Assembly: GCF_006385705.1 (NCBI RefSeq)
Contig: NZ_VFRQ01000007.1
Coordinates: 124,001-188,000 of the forward strand
Reading direction: 5' to 3'
Length of the DNA stretch: 64,000 nucleotides
From: Pontibacter mangrovi
GTDB taxonomy: Bacteria; Bacteroidota; Bacteroidia; Cytophagales; Hymenobacteraceae
The notes beneath the pieces are model-generated. The model made no database searches. It had not been told where the DNA came from and saw nothing but the letters and a program-made list of their open reading frames with translations. The position numbers and the translations under genes are program-made. This document shows positions 1-9,100 of the stretch, one piece after another. Each line of letters opens with the position of its first letter. Positions within the stretch are counted from its first letter, which is position 1.

Positions 1-2006
1 GCCTCGTAGGCTTTGAGCTGTCGCCGGTGCTCTGGAAGAAGATCAAGACCGGTCTTTCGGCAGGCCGTGTGCAGTCGGTGGCGGTGCGCCTGGTAGTTGA
101 GCGCGAGCGCGACATTGAAAAGTTTAAAGCAGAAGCCAGCTTCCGTATCACTGCCTCATTTGATGTACAGGGCCGCACACTGGAGGCAGAGCTTCCGCAA
201 AAGTTCAAGACCGAGGAAGAGGCACAGGCATTTCTGCAGCAATGTATCGGGGCAGAGTATAAGATAGAGAACCTGGAGCAGAAGCCGCTGAAGCGCAGCC
301 CTGCCCCGCCCTTTACCACCTCTACCCTGCAGCAGGAAGCCAGCCGCAAGCTATACTTCTCGGTGGCCCAAACCATGACCATCGCGCAGCGCCTGTACGA
401 GGCCGGTAAGATTTCCTACATGCGTACTGATTCGGTGAACTTGTCGGAAGAGGCCATCCAAGGAGCCAGCCAGGAGATCCAGCGTTCGTTCGGGGAGAAG
501 TTTGTAAAGAACCGCCGTTTCAAAACAAAATCATCCGGGGCACAGGAGGCACACGAGGCTATTCGCCCTACGGATTTTTCTAAAATGGTAGGCAGCTCAG
601 ACCGTAACGAGCAGCGCCTGTACGAGCTGATCTGGAAACGCGCCATCGCCTCGCAAATGGCTGACGCTGAGATCGAGAAAACAACCGTCACCATCGGCAT
701 CTCCACGCAGCCCGACCAGAAGCTGCAGGCTACCGGTGAGGTGATCAAGTTTGAGGGCTTTTTGAAAGTATACATCGAGTCGAAGGACGATGAAGAAGAG
801 GCTGACGAGGATGTGAAAGGCATGCTGCCGCCGCTGAGCATCGGCCAAAGTATAAATCTGCGCCAAATGCTGGCCACGCAGCGTTACAGCCGTCCACCGG
901 CCCGCTATACAGAGGCCAGCCTGGTGAAGAAACTGGAGGAAATGGGCATCGGTCGTCCGTCTACCTATGCGCCTACTATCTCTACCATACAAAAGCGTGG
1001 GTATGTGGAGAAAGACAGCCGCGAAGGCAAAGAGCGTAACTTCCAGGTGCTTACCTTAAGAGGCGATAACATCACCACCCAAACCAAAACCGAAATTACG
1101 GGAGCAGAGAAAGCCAAGCTCTTCCCGACTGACACGGCCATGGTGGTGAACGACTTTCTGGTCGAGCATTTCCCGAACGTGATCGACTACTCGTTTACAG
1201 CGCGTGTAGAGGCGGAGTTTGATGAGATTGCGCAGGGCCAGAAAGAGTGGGAAGACATGCTGGAGAAGTTTTACGAGAAATTCCACAAGCGCATTGAGTC
1301 GAGCGAGAACATTTCTAGGGCAGAGGTCTCCGGCGCCCGCGAGTTGGGCACTGACCCGGTAACAGGCAAAACCATCGTGGCAAAGCTTGGACGCTTCGGG
1401 CCTTACGTGCAGTTGGGCGAGGAGAACGAGGAAACCGGTGAGAAACCGGTGTATGCCAGCCTGCGCAAAGGCCAGTTCATTGAAAGCCTGGCCTTGGAGG
1501 ATGCACTGGAGCTGTTTAAGTTGCCGCGTATTGTGGGCACTTTTGAAGAAAAGGACATGACGGCGGCCATAGGGCGCTTCGGACCCTACATCCGTCACGA
1601 CGGTAAATTCTACTCGCTACCCAAAACGCTGGACCCGCTGAAGGTGACAGCCGAGGAAGCCATCGAGCTGATACAGGCCAAGCGCAAAGCGGACGCGGAG
1701 AAGCTCATCAAGTCTTTCCCGGAGAACCCCGACATACAGGTGCTCAACGGCCGTTACGGTCCCTACATTGTAGCCGGCAAAAAGAACGTGAAGATCCCGA
1801 AGGACAAGGAGCCGAGCGAACTGACACTGGAGGAATGTATAGCGCTGGCTGAGGCCACTCCGGAGAAGAAAGGCCGTGGCGGCTTCAAAAAGAAAGCTGA
1901 TGCCGATAAGCCGGCAGCCACGAAGAAAACTGCCACTAAAGCCAAGGCGGCATCCTCTAAAAAAGCCACTACCGCCAAGAAAGCTGCGCCGAAGAAAAAG
2001 GCATAG
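1..2006 (+). CDS. topA: DNA topoisomerase I, 3' part (5' end lies before the window)
   Basis: Type IA topoisomerase that relaxes negative supercoils by cutting one strand through a tyrosine. The reading frame is already open at base 3 (LVGFELSPVLWKK), so the true start and the Toprim domain lie upstream. The active-site tyrosine is in the motif SYMRTDS, with its codon at 417-419. Three C-terminal repeats of the type GRFGPY or GRYGPY (near 1390, 1571 and 1750) are the Topoisom_C repeats common in Bacteroidota TopA. A Lys/Ala-rich basic tail covers about the last 45 residues and probably binds DNA. A strong terminator follows at once. Confidence 0.97.
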   Translation, partial: LVGFELSPVLWKKIKTGLSAGRVQSVAVRLVVERERDIEKFKAEASFRITASFDVQGRTLEAELPQKFKTEEEAQAFLQQCIGAEYKIENLEQKPLKRSPAPPFTTSTLQQEASRKLYFSVAQTMTIAQRLYEAGKISYMRTDSVNLSEEAIQGASQEIQRSFGEKFVKNRRFKTKSSGAQEAHEAIRPTDFSKMVGSSDRNEQRLYELIWKRAIASQMADAEIEKTTVTIGISTQPDQKLQATGEVIKFEGFLKVYIESKDDEEEADEDVKGMLPPLSIGQSINLRQMLATQRYSRPPARYTEASLVKKLEEMGIGRPSTYAPTISTIQKRGYVEKDSREGKERNFQVLTLRGDNITTQTKTEITGAEKAKLFPTDTAMVVNDFLVEHFPNVIDYSFTARVEAEFDEIAQGQKEWEDMLEKFYEKFHKRIESSENISRAEVSGARELGTDPVTGKTIVAKLGRFGPYVQLGEENEETGEKPVYASLRKGQFIESLALEDALELFKLPRIVGTFEEKDMTAAIGRFGPYIRHDGKFYSLPKTLDPLKVTAEEAIELIQAKRKADAEKLIKSFPENPDIQVLNGRYGPYIVAGKKNVKIPKDKEPSELTLEECIALAEATPEKKGRGGFKKKADADKPAATKKTATKAKAASSKKATTAKKAAPKKKA

Positions 2007-2020
2007 TATAAAGTATAACT

Positions 2021-2061
2021 TAAACTAAAAGAGCACCTTAGCCAGGTGCTCTTTTAGTTTA
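2021..2061 (+). terminator. Rho-independent terminator after topA
   Basis: Perfect 18-bp inverted repeat (arms 2021-2038 and 2044-2061) with a 5-base loop. The GC core is GAGCACCT/AGGTGCTC, and the right arm runs into CTTTTAGTTT, giving a U-rich end on the plus transcript. Confidence 0.85.
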
Positions 2062-2090
2062 AGTATAATCAGGTCCTGCAAAAGCTATGT

Positions 2091-2130
2091 AAGTATAAAC
2101 CCACCCCTAACCCCTCCTAGGAGGGAATTT
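2091..2130. repeat. Dispersed intergenic repeat, copy 1
   Basis: About 40 bp starting with AAGTATAAACCCACCCCTAA and holding a perfect 14-bp palindrome (2112-2125, CCCTCCTAGGAGGG). A second copy, inverted, lies at 34889-34930 and includes the same flanking TTTATACTT. It is non-coding and sits between the topA terminator and the convergent methyltransferase gene. Confidence 0.6.
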
Positions 2131-2206
2131 GGTACTGTAGAAAAAACATCTCTTGGAACGGACTTGGGTGGCTAATGCGCGGGTTGATTAGGTATCAGCA
2201 CTATAC

Positions 2207-3391
2207 TTACTCCGCAGCCTCTCCCCCACTTTTGCGGGAGCCGCGGTATAATTCATACTTCAACAGGCGGCAATCGATGGAGCCGTTGTAGAGCGGCACG
2301 CGGCGGGAGGTGCGCAGCCCCACGTTTTTGGCCGCTTCCAGGTTGCCCGTAAATACAAAGGCATCGTAGCCCTGGTAGTTGTTCTTGAGCGTGTCCCCGA
2401 TATTTTTGTAAAGCAGGTTAATATCATCTGACTGGATTCGCTCGTTGTACGGCGGGTTCATCACCACCACACCATGGCCCTCCGGCGCATGTGTTTCAAA
2501 AAAGTTAGCCTGCTGCACCTGGATATAGTTCTGAAGCCCCGCGTTCTCGATGTTGTTCAAGGCAGCGTCTATGTAGTCGGCGTCCAGGTCGTAGCCGACG
2601 ATCTGCGCCTGCGGTGTGCGCTTTTCTTTGGCTTCGGCTGTGTTCCATACCATCTCAAACAGCGGCTCGCTATAGTCTTTCCATTTCTCAAAGCCGTACG
2701 GGTCGCGGCGGAACAGGCCGGGTGCGATGTTCTGCGCCATCAGGGCGGCTTCTATCAAAAAGGTACCGGAGCCGCACATCGGGTCAATGAAGGGCGACTT
2801 TTTATCCCAGCCGGACAGGGCAATGATGCCGGCGGCCAACACTTCGTTCAGCGGTGCCACGTTGGTTTGCAGGCGGTACCCGCGGCGGTGCAAGGACTCG
2901 CCGGAGGAGTCTAAGGAGAGCGTAACCAGATTATCGTGCATGTGCAGGTTGATGCGCACATCCGGTCGGATACGGTCCACGGAAGGACGTTCGCCTGTTT
3001 TCTTCCTGAACTGGTCCACGATGGCGTCTTTGGTGAGCTGGGCCACATACAGCGAGTGCTCAAAGGTAGAGTGGCTCACCACAGCATCAATGGCAAAGGT
3101 CATGTCCAGGTCCATCAGCTCTGACCAATCGGTTTTCTGCACCTGCTCGTACAGGTTCTTCTCGTCGCGGGCTTTAAACTGGCGGATGGGCTTCAGTATG
3201 CGGATGGCGGTGCGGCACCACAGGTTGGCCTCGTAAAGCTGGCGTAGGTTACCGGAGCAGGTCACGGCGCGGTTTCCTGCCTTTACAAACTCCATGTCCA
3301 GGTCGCGCAGCTCCTGGGCCAGTACCTCCTCCAAGCCGGCAAGCGTGGTGGCAATAATGTTAAAATTCTCGTTTGGTGCTTTCTTCGCCAT
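2207..3391 (-). CDS. rlmL: THUMP-domain RNA methyltransferase, RlmL (YpsC) type
   Basis: S-adenosylmethionine-dependent N2-guanine methyltransferase expected to act on 23S rRNA. The N-terminal third is a THUMP RNA-binding region. The catalytic half has the SAM site around FIDPMCGSGTFLIEAAL and the N6/N2 amino-methyltransferase motif NPPY. At 394 residues it matches the single-domain RlmL/YpsC form and lacks the RlmK half found in the long E. coli protein. ATG at 3391 is chosen because a TAnnTTTG box sits about 23 bases upstream. It is transcribed toward topA, and the dispersed repeat lies between them. Confidence 0.88.
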   Translation of the reverse strand: MAKKAPNENFNIIATTLAGLEEVLAQELRDLDMEFVKAGNRAVTCSGNLRQLYEANLWCRTAIRILKPIRQFKARDEKNLYEQVQKTDWSELMDLDMTFAIDAVVSHSTFEHSLYVAQLTKDAIVDQFRKKTGERPSVDRIRPDVRINLHMHDNLVTLSLDSSGESLHRRGYRLQTNVAPLNEVLAAGIIALSGWDKKSPFIDPMCGSGTFLIEAALMAQNIAPGLFRRDPYGFEKWKDYSEPLFEMVWNTAEAKEKRTPQAQIVGYDLDADYIDAALNNIENAGLQNYIQVQQANFFETHAPEGHGVVVMNPPYNERIQSDDINLLYKNIGDTLKNNYQGYDAFVFTGNLEAAKNVGLRTSRRVPLYNGSIDCRLLKYELYRGSRKSGGEAAE

Positions 3392-3413
3392 ACTTCATAC
3401 TTTTATCCAGCTG

Positions 3414-3421
3414 CAAAGATA
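3414..3421 (-). promoter_or_regulatory. -7 box for the rlmL-type gene
   Basis: On the minus strand this reads TATCTTTG, a perfect Bacteroidota -7 element (TAnnTTTG), followed by GCAGC. It lies 23 bases before the ATG at 3391. No clear TTTG was seen 19 bases upstream, so the -33 part is weak. Confidence 0.5.
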
Positions 3422-3556
3422 GCGCTAAGATTTAAGAGTTATGAATTTAGAATTATGAGCTCTGGTACTTAAGGTAATCCGGTCAATGAAGATTTAGATC
3501 CTGCGTTACACTATCTACGGCAGCTCTCGCAACATCATCAACTAAGAGCTCATCGT

Positions 3557-3587
3557 TTTTTACTCTTAACTACTAAAGTTATCTTTA
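3557..3587 (+). promoter_or_regulatory. Candidate murB promoter
   Basis: TTTT (3557-3560), exactly 19 bases, then TATCTTTA (3580-3587). This is one mismatch from the Bacteroidota consensus in each box. The murB ATG follows 17 bases later, giving a short leader. Confidence 0.5.
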
Positions 3588-3604
3588 CGGCAAATTACCC
3601 GCTT

Positions 3605-4621
3605 ATGAAACTGCAGACCGATTTCCCTTTAAAACCATACAATACCTTTGGCATAGATGTTAAAGCCAGGCTCTTTGCCCGCTTCGACTCTGTAGAAGAG
3701 CTACAGGAACTACTGCAGTTGCCCGAGCTAAAGCAAGAGCAGAAGCTTATACTTGGCGGCGGCAGCAATTTGCTGTTCACCAAGGATTTTGAGGGTGTGG
3801 TGCTGCAGAATGGCGTTAAAGGCATTGAAAAGGTAGCCGAGGACGAGGAGCATGTCTACTTGAAAGCCGGCGGCGGCGAAGTATGGCATGAGTTTGTACT
3901 TCATACTTTGTCTGAGAATCTAGGAGGCGTGGAGAATCTTTCGCTGATACCGGGTACTGTGGGCGCTGCCCCGCTGCAGAACATCGGAGCCTATGGCGTG
4001 GAGTTAAAAGACGTTTTTCACGAGCTGGAGGCGGTAAACCTGGAAACAGGTGAGGTGCGGGTGTTTGATAACGAAGCCTGCCGGTTTGGCTATCGCGAGA
4101 GCGTGTTCAAAAATGAGCTGAAGGGCCAGTACATCGTCACCCACGTCACGTTCAGGCTGCACAAAAAGCACAAGCTAAACACATCCTACGGGGCTATAAA
4201 ATCTACCTTAGAGGAAATGCAGGTGCAGGCGCCAAGCATACAGCATGTCAGCGCCGCCGTGTGCCACATCCGCCAAAGCAAGCTGCCCGACCCGAAGCAG
4301 ATCGGCAACGCCGGCAGCTTTTTCAAGAACCCGGAGATTCCGCTGGAGCAGTTTGAGGAGCTGCAGAAAAAATATCCTGAAATGCCCTCCTACCCTGTTT
4401 CAGAAACTACCGTGAAGGTGCCGGCCGGCTGGCTGATTGAGCAGTGCGGCTGGAAAGGCAAAGTACTCGGCAACTATGGCGTGCACAAGAACCAGGCGCT
4501 CGTGCTGGTAAACTATGGCGGCGCCAAAGGCCATGACATCCAGCAGCTTGCTCATAACATTATACAAACAGTAGAAGACAAATTCGGGATAAGGCTGAGT
4601 GCAGAGGTAAACATCATGTAA
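3605..4621 (+). CDS. murB: UDP-N-acetylmuramate dehydrogenase
   Basis: Cytoplasmic flavoenzyme that reduces UDP-GlcNAc-enolpyruvate to UDP-N-acetylmuramate with NADPH, the second committed step of peptidoglycan precursor synthesis. The FAD-binding part shows LGGGSNLLF near residue 50 and PGTVGAAPLQNIGAYG near 118. The substrate part has RFGYRESVFK and the catalytic-serine motif GNAGSFFKNP. Near the end are PAGWLIEQCGWKGK and AEVNIM, which carries the late conserved glutamate. Its 338 residues match the E. coli type I enzyme (342). Monocistronic by spacing, with its own candidate promoter. Confidence 0.97.
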   Translation: MKLQTDFPLKPYNTFGIDVKARLFARFDSVEELQELLQLPELKQEQKLILGGGSNLLFTKDFEGVVLQNGVKGIEKVAEDEEHVYLKAGGGEVWHEFVLHTLSENLGGVENLSLIPGTVGAAPLQNIGAYGVELKDVFHELEAVNLETGEVRVFDNEACRFGYRESVFKNELKGQYIVTHVTFRLHKKHKLNTSYGAIKSTLEEMQVQAPSIQHVSAAVCHIRQSKLPDPKQIGNAGSFFKNPEIPLEQFEELQKKYPEMPSYPVSETTVKVPAGWLIEQCGWKGKVLGNYGVHKNQALVLVNYGGAKGHDIQQLAHNIIQTVEDKFGIRLSAEVNIM

Positions 4622-4734
4622 GAATGGATCGGTTGTGGGTAAAAATATAGTGCTCCGGAAGTATAACCATTTGTAGAATCCTGCGCTATATCCTCTATAC
4701 ATAAACTTCTGTATGACCACCTAAACGAATTCTT

Positions 4735-5238
4735 ATGCTTCTTAGAAATTACATACTATACCTGGCCCTGCTATTAACTGCCGGCATGCTTGTTTCCTGT
4801 GACGATGATGACGATGAGCCTGCAGAACCATCCAAAACAGAAACACTGACAGCCAGCCCGTGGCAGGGCGATAAAGTGCTGCTAAACGGCATAGACGTGG
4901 CTGCCATACCGGGCGTGGGCGACAATGCAGACGTTTTCGAAACACTGCGCCTCACCTTCCACGAAGACAACACCTACCTTGCCGAGTTTCAGGCCAACGG
5001 CCAGGAGCAGACCATGGAAGGCGACTGGTCTTTTAACGCAGACGAAACGGCCATAAACGTGGACATGTTTGGCGAGATGCAGCTGGAGAGGCTCACGGAA
5101 AACAACCTGGATGTCAGCATGACGCTCAGCAACCAAAATATGATCCTGATCGGGCAGATTATTGGCATTACGCCGCAGCAGATAGAGGCCTACACGAACG
5201 GCGACCCGGTAGAAACAGAAATGCGTTTTACCAGATAG
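4735..5238 (+). CDS. Small lipocalin-like lipoprotein
   Basis: 167-residue envelope protein of unknown role. A short signal ends in a lipobox (GMLVSC), so the mature lipoprotein begins at about Cys22, followed at once by a run of aspartates and acidic residues. The rest reads as alternating beta strands with the pattern of Bacteroidota lipocalin-like domains: SPWQGDKVLLNG, LRLTFHEDNTYLAEF, GDWSFNADETAI. The family is judged by pattern only. It is followed by a bidirectional terminator shared with the convergent BrkB gene. The secreted protein at 9429-9890 has a similar strand pattern. Confidence 0.75.
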   Translation: MLLRNYILYLALLLTAGMLVSCDDDDDEPAEPSKTETLTASPWQGDKVLLNGIDVAAIPGVGDNADVFETLRLTFHEDNTYLAEFQANGQEQTMEGDWSFNADETAINVDMFGEMQLERLTENNLDVSMTLSNQNMILIGQIIGITPQQIEAYTNGDPVETEMRFTR

Positions 5239-5252
5239 CAAAACACCAATAC

Positions 5253-5297
5253 AAGTATAACCCCTCTGCCGGGCTTTCTGGCAGAGGGGTTATACTT
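5253..5297. terminator. Bidirectional terminator between convergent genes
   Basis: Perfect 18-bp inverted repeat (5253-5270 and 5280-5297) with a 9-base loop. The arms begin with AAGTATAA and end in CCCCTCTGCC. It serves the lipoprotein gene on the left and the BrkB gene on the right. Confidence 0.8.
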
Positions 5298-5310
5298 TAT
5301 ACTGAGCTTG

Positions 5311-6219
5311 TCAAGCGTCCTTCTCTATCTCGTGCGTCTCCACTTTCACGGCGTTATCCTCGGGCCGGATCCCGTTGTCGCGCATTCTGGAGTATACCTG
5401 CGTAAACTCCGCCCCCAGCAGAAAGATAACCGAGGCATAGTATACCCACACCAGTATCAGCACCAATGAGCCTGCCGCGCCATAAGTATCGGCCAGCGGG
5501 TCGTGTTGGAAGTAAATGTTGAGGATAAACTTGCCCAGCACAAAAAGCACCGCCGTTACGGTAGCACCCACCCATACATTAGGCCACCGAATTTTGGCAT
5601 CCGGCAGCACTTTAAAAATAGCAGCAAAGATGATAATACCGACAAGTATGGAGATAACCGCATTACCCGCCGTGATAAGGTAAACGGCGATCCCGGAGAA
5701 CTCCTCCCGCAGAAAATCGCTGATCAGTCCCATCACCACATCCACCGAGAGCGAGACCAGCAGCAGAAAGCCTAAACTTACCACCATGGCCAGCGAGAGA
5801 ACGCGCTCAACCACCAGTTTAACCCAGCCGCGCTCCGGCTTTGCCCGTACTTCCCACATGGCATTCAAAGAGTCCTGGAGCGCCACAAACACAGTGGTTG
5901 CCGAAAAAATCATGGTAGAGACACCGATAATGGTCCCCACCGTAGAACTGGCCGACTGATCTGCGTGCTCGATTATGTTCTGGATCTGCTGGGCGCCGCT
6001 GCGGCCCACGATGCCGCCTATCTGCCGGGCCAACTCACCCTGAACCGCCTCCTCGCCGAATACGATTCCGGCAATGCGCAGCGTGATAATTAGCACTGCA
6101 GGCAGCGAGAAAATAGTATAAAACCCGATAATAGCCGCCCAATCCAGAGGCCGGTCGTTGCCAAACTCTTTAAAGGTGCGCTTGATAAGGGTCCAGCTAA
6201 GTGTTAGTTTTTTGTTCAT
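5311..6219 (-). CDS. YihY/BrkB family inner-membrane protein
   Basis: 302-residue integral membrane protein of the YihY/virulence factor BrkB family, once called ribonuclease BN; its transport or other activity is not settled in the literature. About six hydrophobic helices are visible, starting with DWAAIIGFYTIFSLPAVLII near residue 27. The central family signature ATTVFVALQDSLNAMWEVR and the later FKVLPDAKIRWPNVWVGA are present. The C-terminus is hydrophilic and acidic. It stands alone on the minus strand and ends at the shared terminator. Confidence 0.85.
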   Translation of the reverse strand: MNKKLTLSWTLIKRTFKEFGNDRPLDWAAIIGFYTIFSLPAVLIITLRIAGIVFGEEAVQGELARQIGGIVGRSGAQQIQNIIEHADQSASSTVGTIIGVSTMIFSATTVFVALQDSLNAMWEVRAKPERGWVKLVVERVLSLAMVVSLGFLLLVSLSVDVVMGLISDFLREEFSGIAVYLITAGNAVISILVGIIIFAAIFKVLPDAKIRWPNVWVGATVTAVLFVLGKFILNIYFQHDPLADTYGAAGSLVLILVWVYYASVIFLLGAEFTQVYSRMRDNGIRPEDNAVKVETHEIEKDA

Positions 6220-6307
6220 GTGTTTATACCTTTCCAGAGCATTGATGCAGGTTGGAAACAGGTATACCTACGGCGAACAGTGGCTTGTTGATATAAGTTA
6301 TTCTGTA

Positions 6308-6928
6308 CTAGCCTGCTATTTGCTGCAACTTCATTCTTTTCAAAATACGCTCCCTTTCCTCAACTGAGAGACAGAGGTTCTCCGCTATTTGGGTAGATGT
6401 TATTTTGTTGTTGAGATAGTAATGTAAAAATACATCCTCAACCTCTTTCAACTCACAGGCACATAACTTTTGAAACTTTGTTTTGACTATTCGCCCATCT
6501 AGTAGATTGATGGTTGCTGTATTATCAACACCTTGAGATAGTATGTTTTCGAAATAGTTACTAAAGCTTCTGTGACTTTTTTCTGCACCCAACCAATCGT
6601 TTCCTTCAATCACAATGTGGCTGATATCTTTTAAAAGGTAGGTGTCCTTGTCAACTGCAATAGAGTCTTTATCGAAAACGAGGTCTCCTTCAAGCTTACC
6701 TTTTAAGGGCCTATACTTGTTTACAACCAGTACACTGCAAATGATGCGATAGAAAAATGGAAGCAAAGTAGCATATAGCAAATACTTGTAAATAGGATGG
6801 AAGTCTGGTACATGCAACAAAAACTTTAAGACCAGAATGGACATCACAATACCGGCTATATAAATATAGCTTACAGATGTTGTTGTCCAGGAAAAAGAGT
6901 CAGGCTTGAAAATTGTGAATTTCTTCAT
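6308..6928 (-). CDS. Unrecognised membrane protein with cytoplasmic PH-like region
   Basis: 206 residues. Two membrane segments lie in the first 75 residues (around SYIYIAGIVMSILVLKFLL and LLYATLLPFFYRIICSVLVV). A soluble region follows with a strand-rich part (FDKDSIAVDKDTYLLKDISH) like bacterial PH-type domains, then a helical tail ending in VEERERILKRMK. I do not recognise the family. The stretch is clearly richer in A+T than its neighbours, and the codon use (many TTT, AAA, ATA) differs, which suggests transfer. It lies downstream of the methyltransferase at 6971 in the same direction. Confidence 0.65.
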   Translation of the reverse strand: MKKFTIFKPDSFSWTTTSVSYIYIAGIVMSILVLKFLLHVPDFHPIYKYLLYATLLPFFYRIICSVLVVNKYRPLKGKLEGDLVFDKDSIAVDKDTYLLKDISHIVIEGNDWLGAEKSHRSFSNYFENILSQGVDNTATINLLDGRIVKTKFQKLCACELKEVEDVFLHYYLNNKITSTQIAENLCLSVEERERILKRMKLQQIAG

Positions 6929-6970
6929 GGCACCTCATTCTTTATACTTTCAACCTTAGGCTATACTACC

Positions 6971-7681
6971 CTATCCTTCCACCTCCAGCCGTGCCAGGTA
7001 ATTTCCGGCTTCGCCTTCCAGCAGCAGCTCAAATGTAAAGCCGTGTTTTACAGCATAATCCTCCAGTATGGACGGATCAATGAAGAGCCAGTTAAACCAC
7101 CCGCTCTCCTGATCTTTATACTTCATGTTATACTTTACCTCGCCATAATAGCCAGCATTCAGGTCCAGCAGCACAGAGCCGTCTTCCTCCTCATACATGT
7201 ACAGAATATCAGACGACTCCAGCAGAATTTGCCCGCCAGGCTTCAGGAGCGCTTTTGCGTGCTCCAGGAAACGGTCCAGCCCCTCCAGTGTGCCGGCTAT
7301 CCCGATGCCGTTCATCAGCATCAGCAGCGTATCGAATGAGGCGTCCTTTAAATCGAAGATATCCTTGTGCGACACCTGCCTCACCCCCTGCCGTTGCATG
7401 GCTTCCACGGCGCCAGCAGAAATATCGAGGGCGGTAACCTGCTGCCCCCGCTTCTGCAGCGCCAGTGTATGGCACCCGGACCCGGCTCCTATATCCAACA
7501 CTGCGCCCCTGCAGGCAGCAAGCGCCTCCGTCTCCAGCTCGGGCATCTCCTCTTCGCTCCGGAATAGGTAATACACCGGGATCACGTCATCTTCTGTCAG
7601 GTTGCTTTCAACGGTTATCTCCGCCTCTTCTTCGCCAGCGAGGTAGTCGAGCAGGGCAGTTCCTATCGGGTCGTTTTTCAT
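6971..7681 (-). CDS. Class I SAM-dependent methyltransferase
   Basis: 236-residue soluble methyltransferase with the classic motif I (AVLDIGAGSGCHTLALQKRG, about residues 85-104), then VTALDIS as the acidic strand-2 motif. A post-I helix and IGIAGTLEGLDRFLEHAKALLKPGG mark motifs IV to VI. The substrate cannot be told; the fold is the general Methyltransf_11/25 type. The N-terminal 80 residues are acidic. A TAnnTTTG box lies about 85 bases upstream of the ATG. It may be co-transcribed with the membrane protein at 6308-6928. Confidence 0.85.
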   Translation of the reverse strand: MKNDPIGTALLDYLAGEEEAEITVESNLTEDDVIPVYYLFRSEEEMPELETEALAACRGAVLDIGAGSGCHTLALQKRGQQVTALDISAGAVEAMQRQGVRQVSHKDIFDLKDASFDTLLMLMNGIGIAGTLEGLDRFLEHAKALLKPGGQILLESSDILYMYEEEDGSVLLDLNAGYYGEVKYNMKYKDQESGWFNWLFIDPSILEDYAVKHGFTFELLLEGEAGNYLARLEVEG

Positions 7682-7765
7682 GGGATCGCATATATTGGGG
7701 AGAATTTGGGTCAGGAGGTGGGATGCTCCTGTTGCCTTATCTGCCCAGCAGGTTTATAGATAGTG

Positions 7766-7773
7766 CAAAGGTA
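7766..7773 (-). promoter_or_regulatory. -7 box for the methyltransferase gene
   Basis: Reads TACCTTTG followed by C on the minus strand, a perfect TAnnTTTG match in the space between divergent genes. It implies a leader of about 80 bases. No clear TTTG was found 19 bases upstream. Confidence 0.42.
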
Positions 7774-7895
7774 CGCCATTTTATACTTCGTCCGTTAAAA
7801 TTAACCTTTAGATGAGCGGGCGGTGGCTTTTGAAAAAAGTAAACCTAATGCCGGACCAGGCAAGTATAAATAGCATCAACAACAGCTAAAACCAA

Positions 7896-8492
7896 ATGAC
7901 AGGAAGCCATATAGGCGTTGATTTCAGCGAGAAGCTATCAGGCAACACGGCGGTGGCGATGGAGGAAGACGGGCAGCTACGGGTGTGGCAGTGCGAGCGA
8001 AAGGCCGACGCCGACGCCTGGCTGCTGAAGCTGATCCGGGAGAAAAGGCCGAAAGCCGTGTTTATAGATGCGCCGCTAACGCTGCCCAAAGTATACACCG
8101 ACCAAGCCGCCGCCTCTCCTGAGGCCGACTTTTTCTTCCGGAAAGCCGACCGGGAGGTGCAGGCCATGTCGCCTATGTTTTTAGGAGGGATGACGGCACG
8201 CGCCATGAAACTGCGCACGCAGCTGGCCGCCGAGGGTGTGGCAGTGTTGGAAACCTACCCGAGCCAGGCTTGCCGGTTCCTGCTGCCGCAACTCTCCGGC
8301 TATAAAAAGGGCCTGGAAGGGATAGACGCTTACGCCCATGCGCTACAGGAGGTAAGCCATGTTAAGCTGCAGCAAATGCCCACCAACTGGCACCAGGTGG
8401 ATGCCATACTCTGCTGGCTTTCAGGAAAAAGGCATCTAAACGGAAAATCTGTACTTTACGGCGATGCAACCGAAGGCCGCATCATCGTTTAG
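7896..8492 (+). CDS. DUF429 family protein
   Basis: 198 residues. The N-terminus GVDFSEKLSGNTAVAM and the strand AVFIDAPLTLP carry the paired aspartates of an RNase H-like fold, as in DUF429. Later landmarks are LETYPSQACRFLLPQ and HQVDAILCWLSGKRHL, the helix with the third acidic position. The function is unknown; these proteins are predicted nuclease-fold enzymes. It is convergent with the next gene, and the two stop codons share two bases (8490-8491). The ATG at 7896 follows an AAAACCAA spacer with no strong ribosome site, which is usual here. Confidence 0.8.
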   Translation: MTGSHIGVDFSEKLSGNTAVAMEEDGQLRVWQCERKADADAWLLKLIREKRPKAVFIDAPLTLPKVYTDQAAASPEADFFFRKADREVQAMSPMFLGGMTARAMKLRTQLAAEGVAVLETYPSQACRFLLPQLSGYKKGLEGIDAYAHALQEVSHVKLQQMPTNWHQVDAILCWLSGKRHLNGKSVLYGDATEGRIIV

Positions 8493-9100
8493 TTCTCATC
8501 AGTAGCGTCTGCCGCTGTTTCCAGGGTATGGAACTCCATCTGCAGCGCTTTGATCTTCACCTCCGTATCGGTTGGTATTTTACTGGCGTCGAGTTCGTTT
8601 TTGCGCGTGTTTAGCTTCTCCATCACCTGTTTTGCCATCTCCCAATCCTGGTCATCCCAGGTGCCTCTCTGCTGCCGCACGTTTTCCAGTAGCGTGATGT
8701 ATGCCTCGCGCACGTTCTCTTCGTTAATGCTGTCGTAGTTGGCCCAATTGCCCAGCAGGTTTCCCTCCCACTCGCCCAGCGCCGGGGCTTCGTTTGCGCG
8801 CCGGTATTCCTCGTCAGCATTCTGAAACTCCGCTTTCAGGTTTTTATAATCTTGCTTCAGCTCCTCTGAGAAATTTTCTGACTTCTGGTCCAGCTCCTGC
8901 GTGCGCGTTTTAAAATCGGCTCTGGCGCGCTCCCAGTCTTCCTCGGTACGATCTGCCACGTTAGCGGTAGCGTTGCTAACCCAGTTTCTGAAATCTGCCA
9001 GCTCATCCTCTACCTGTTGCTCCTTGGTGGCGGAACAGCTGGCAAGCACCAACATAAAAGATAAGGTGAAGTAAGGCAGTAATTTAGTTAGTCTGTTCAT
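8489..9100 (-). CDS. Helical lipoprotein, paralogue of 29072-29743
   Basis: About 203 residues with the ATG at 9100 (MNRLTKLLPYF). An upstream in-frame start at 9127 would put extra polar residues before the signal. The signal ends in a lipobox (LVLASC), so it is an envelope lipoprotein. The mature part is highly charged and almost wholly helical, with likely coiled coils (around LDQKSENFSEELKQDYKNLK). The last third (NVREAYITLLENVR, then DWEMAKQVMEKLNTR) aligns by eye with the lipoprotein at 29072-29743. The role is unknown. Confidence 0.75.
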   Translation of the reverse strand: MNRLTKLLPYFTLSFMLVLASCSATKEQQVEDELADFRNWVSNATANVADRTEEDWERARADFKTRTQELDQKSENFSEELKQDYKNLKAEFQNADEEYRRANEAPALGEWEGNLLGNWANYDSINEENVREAYITLLENVRQQRGTWDDQDWEMAKQVMEKLNTRKNELDASKIPTDTEVKIKALQMEFHTLETAADATDEN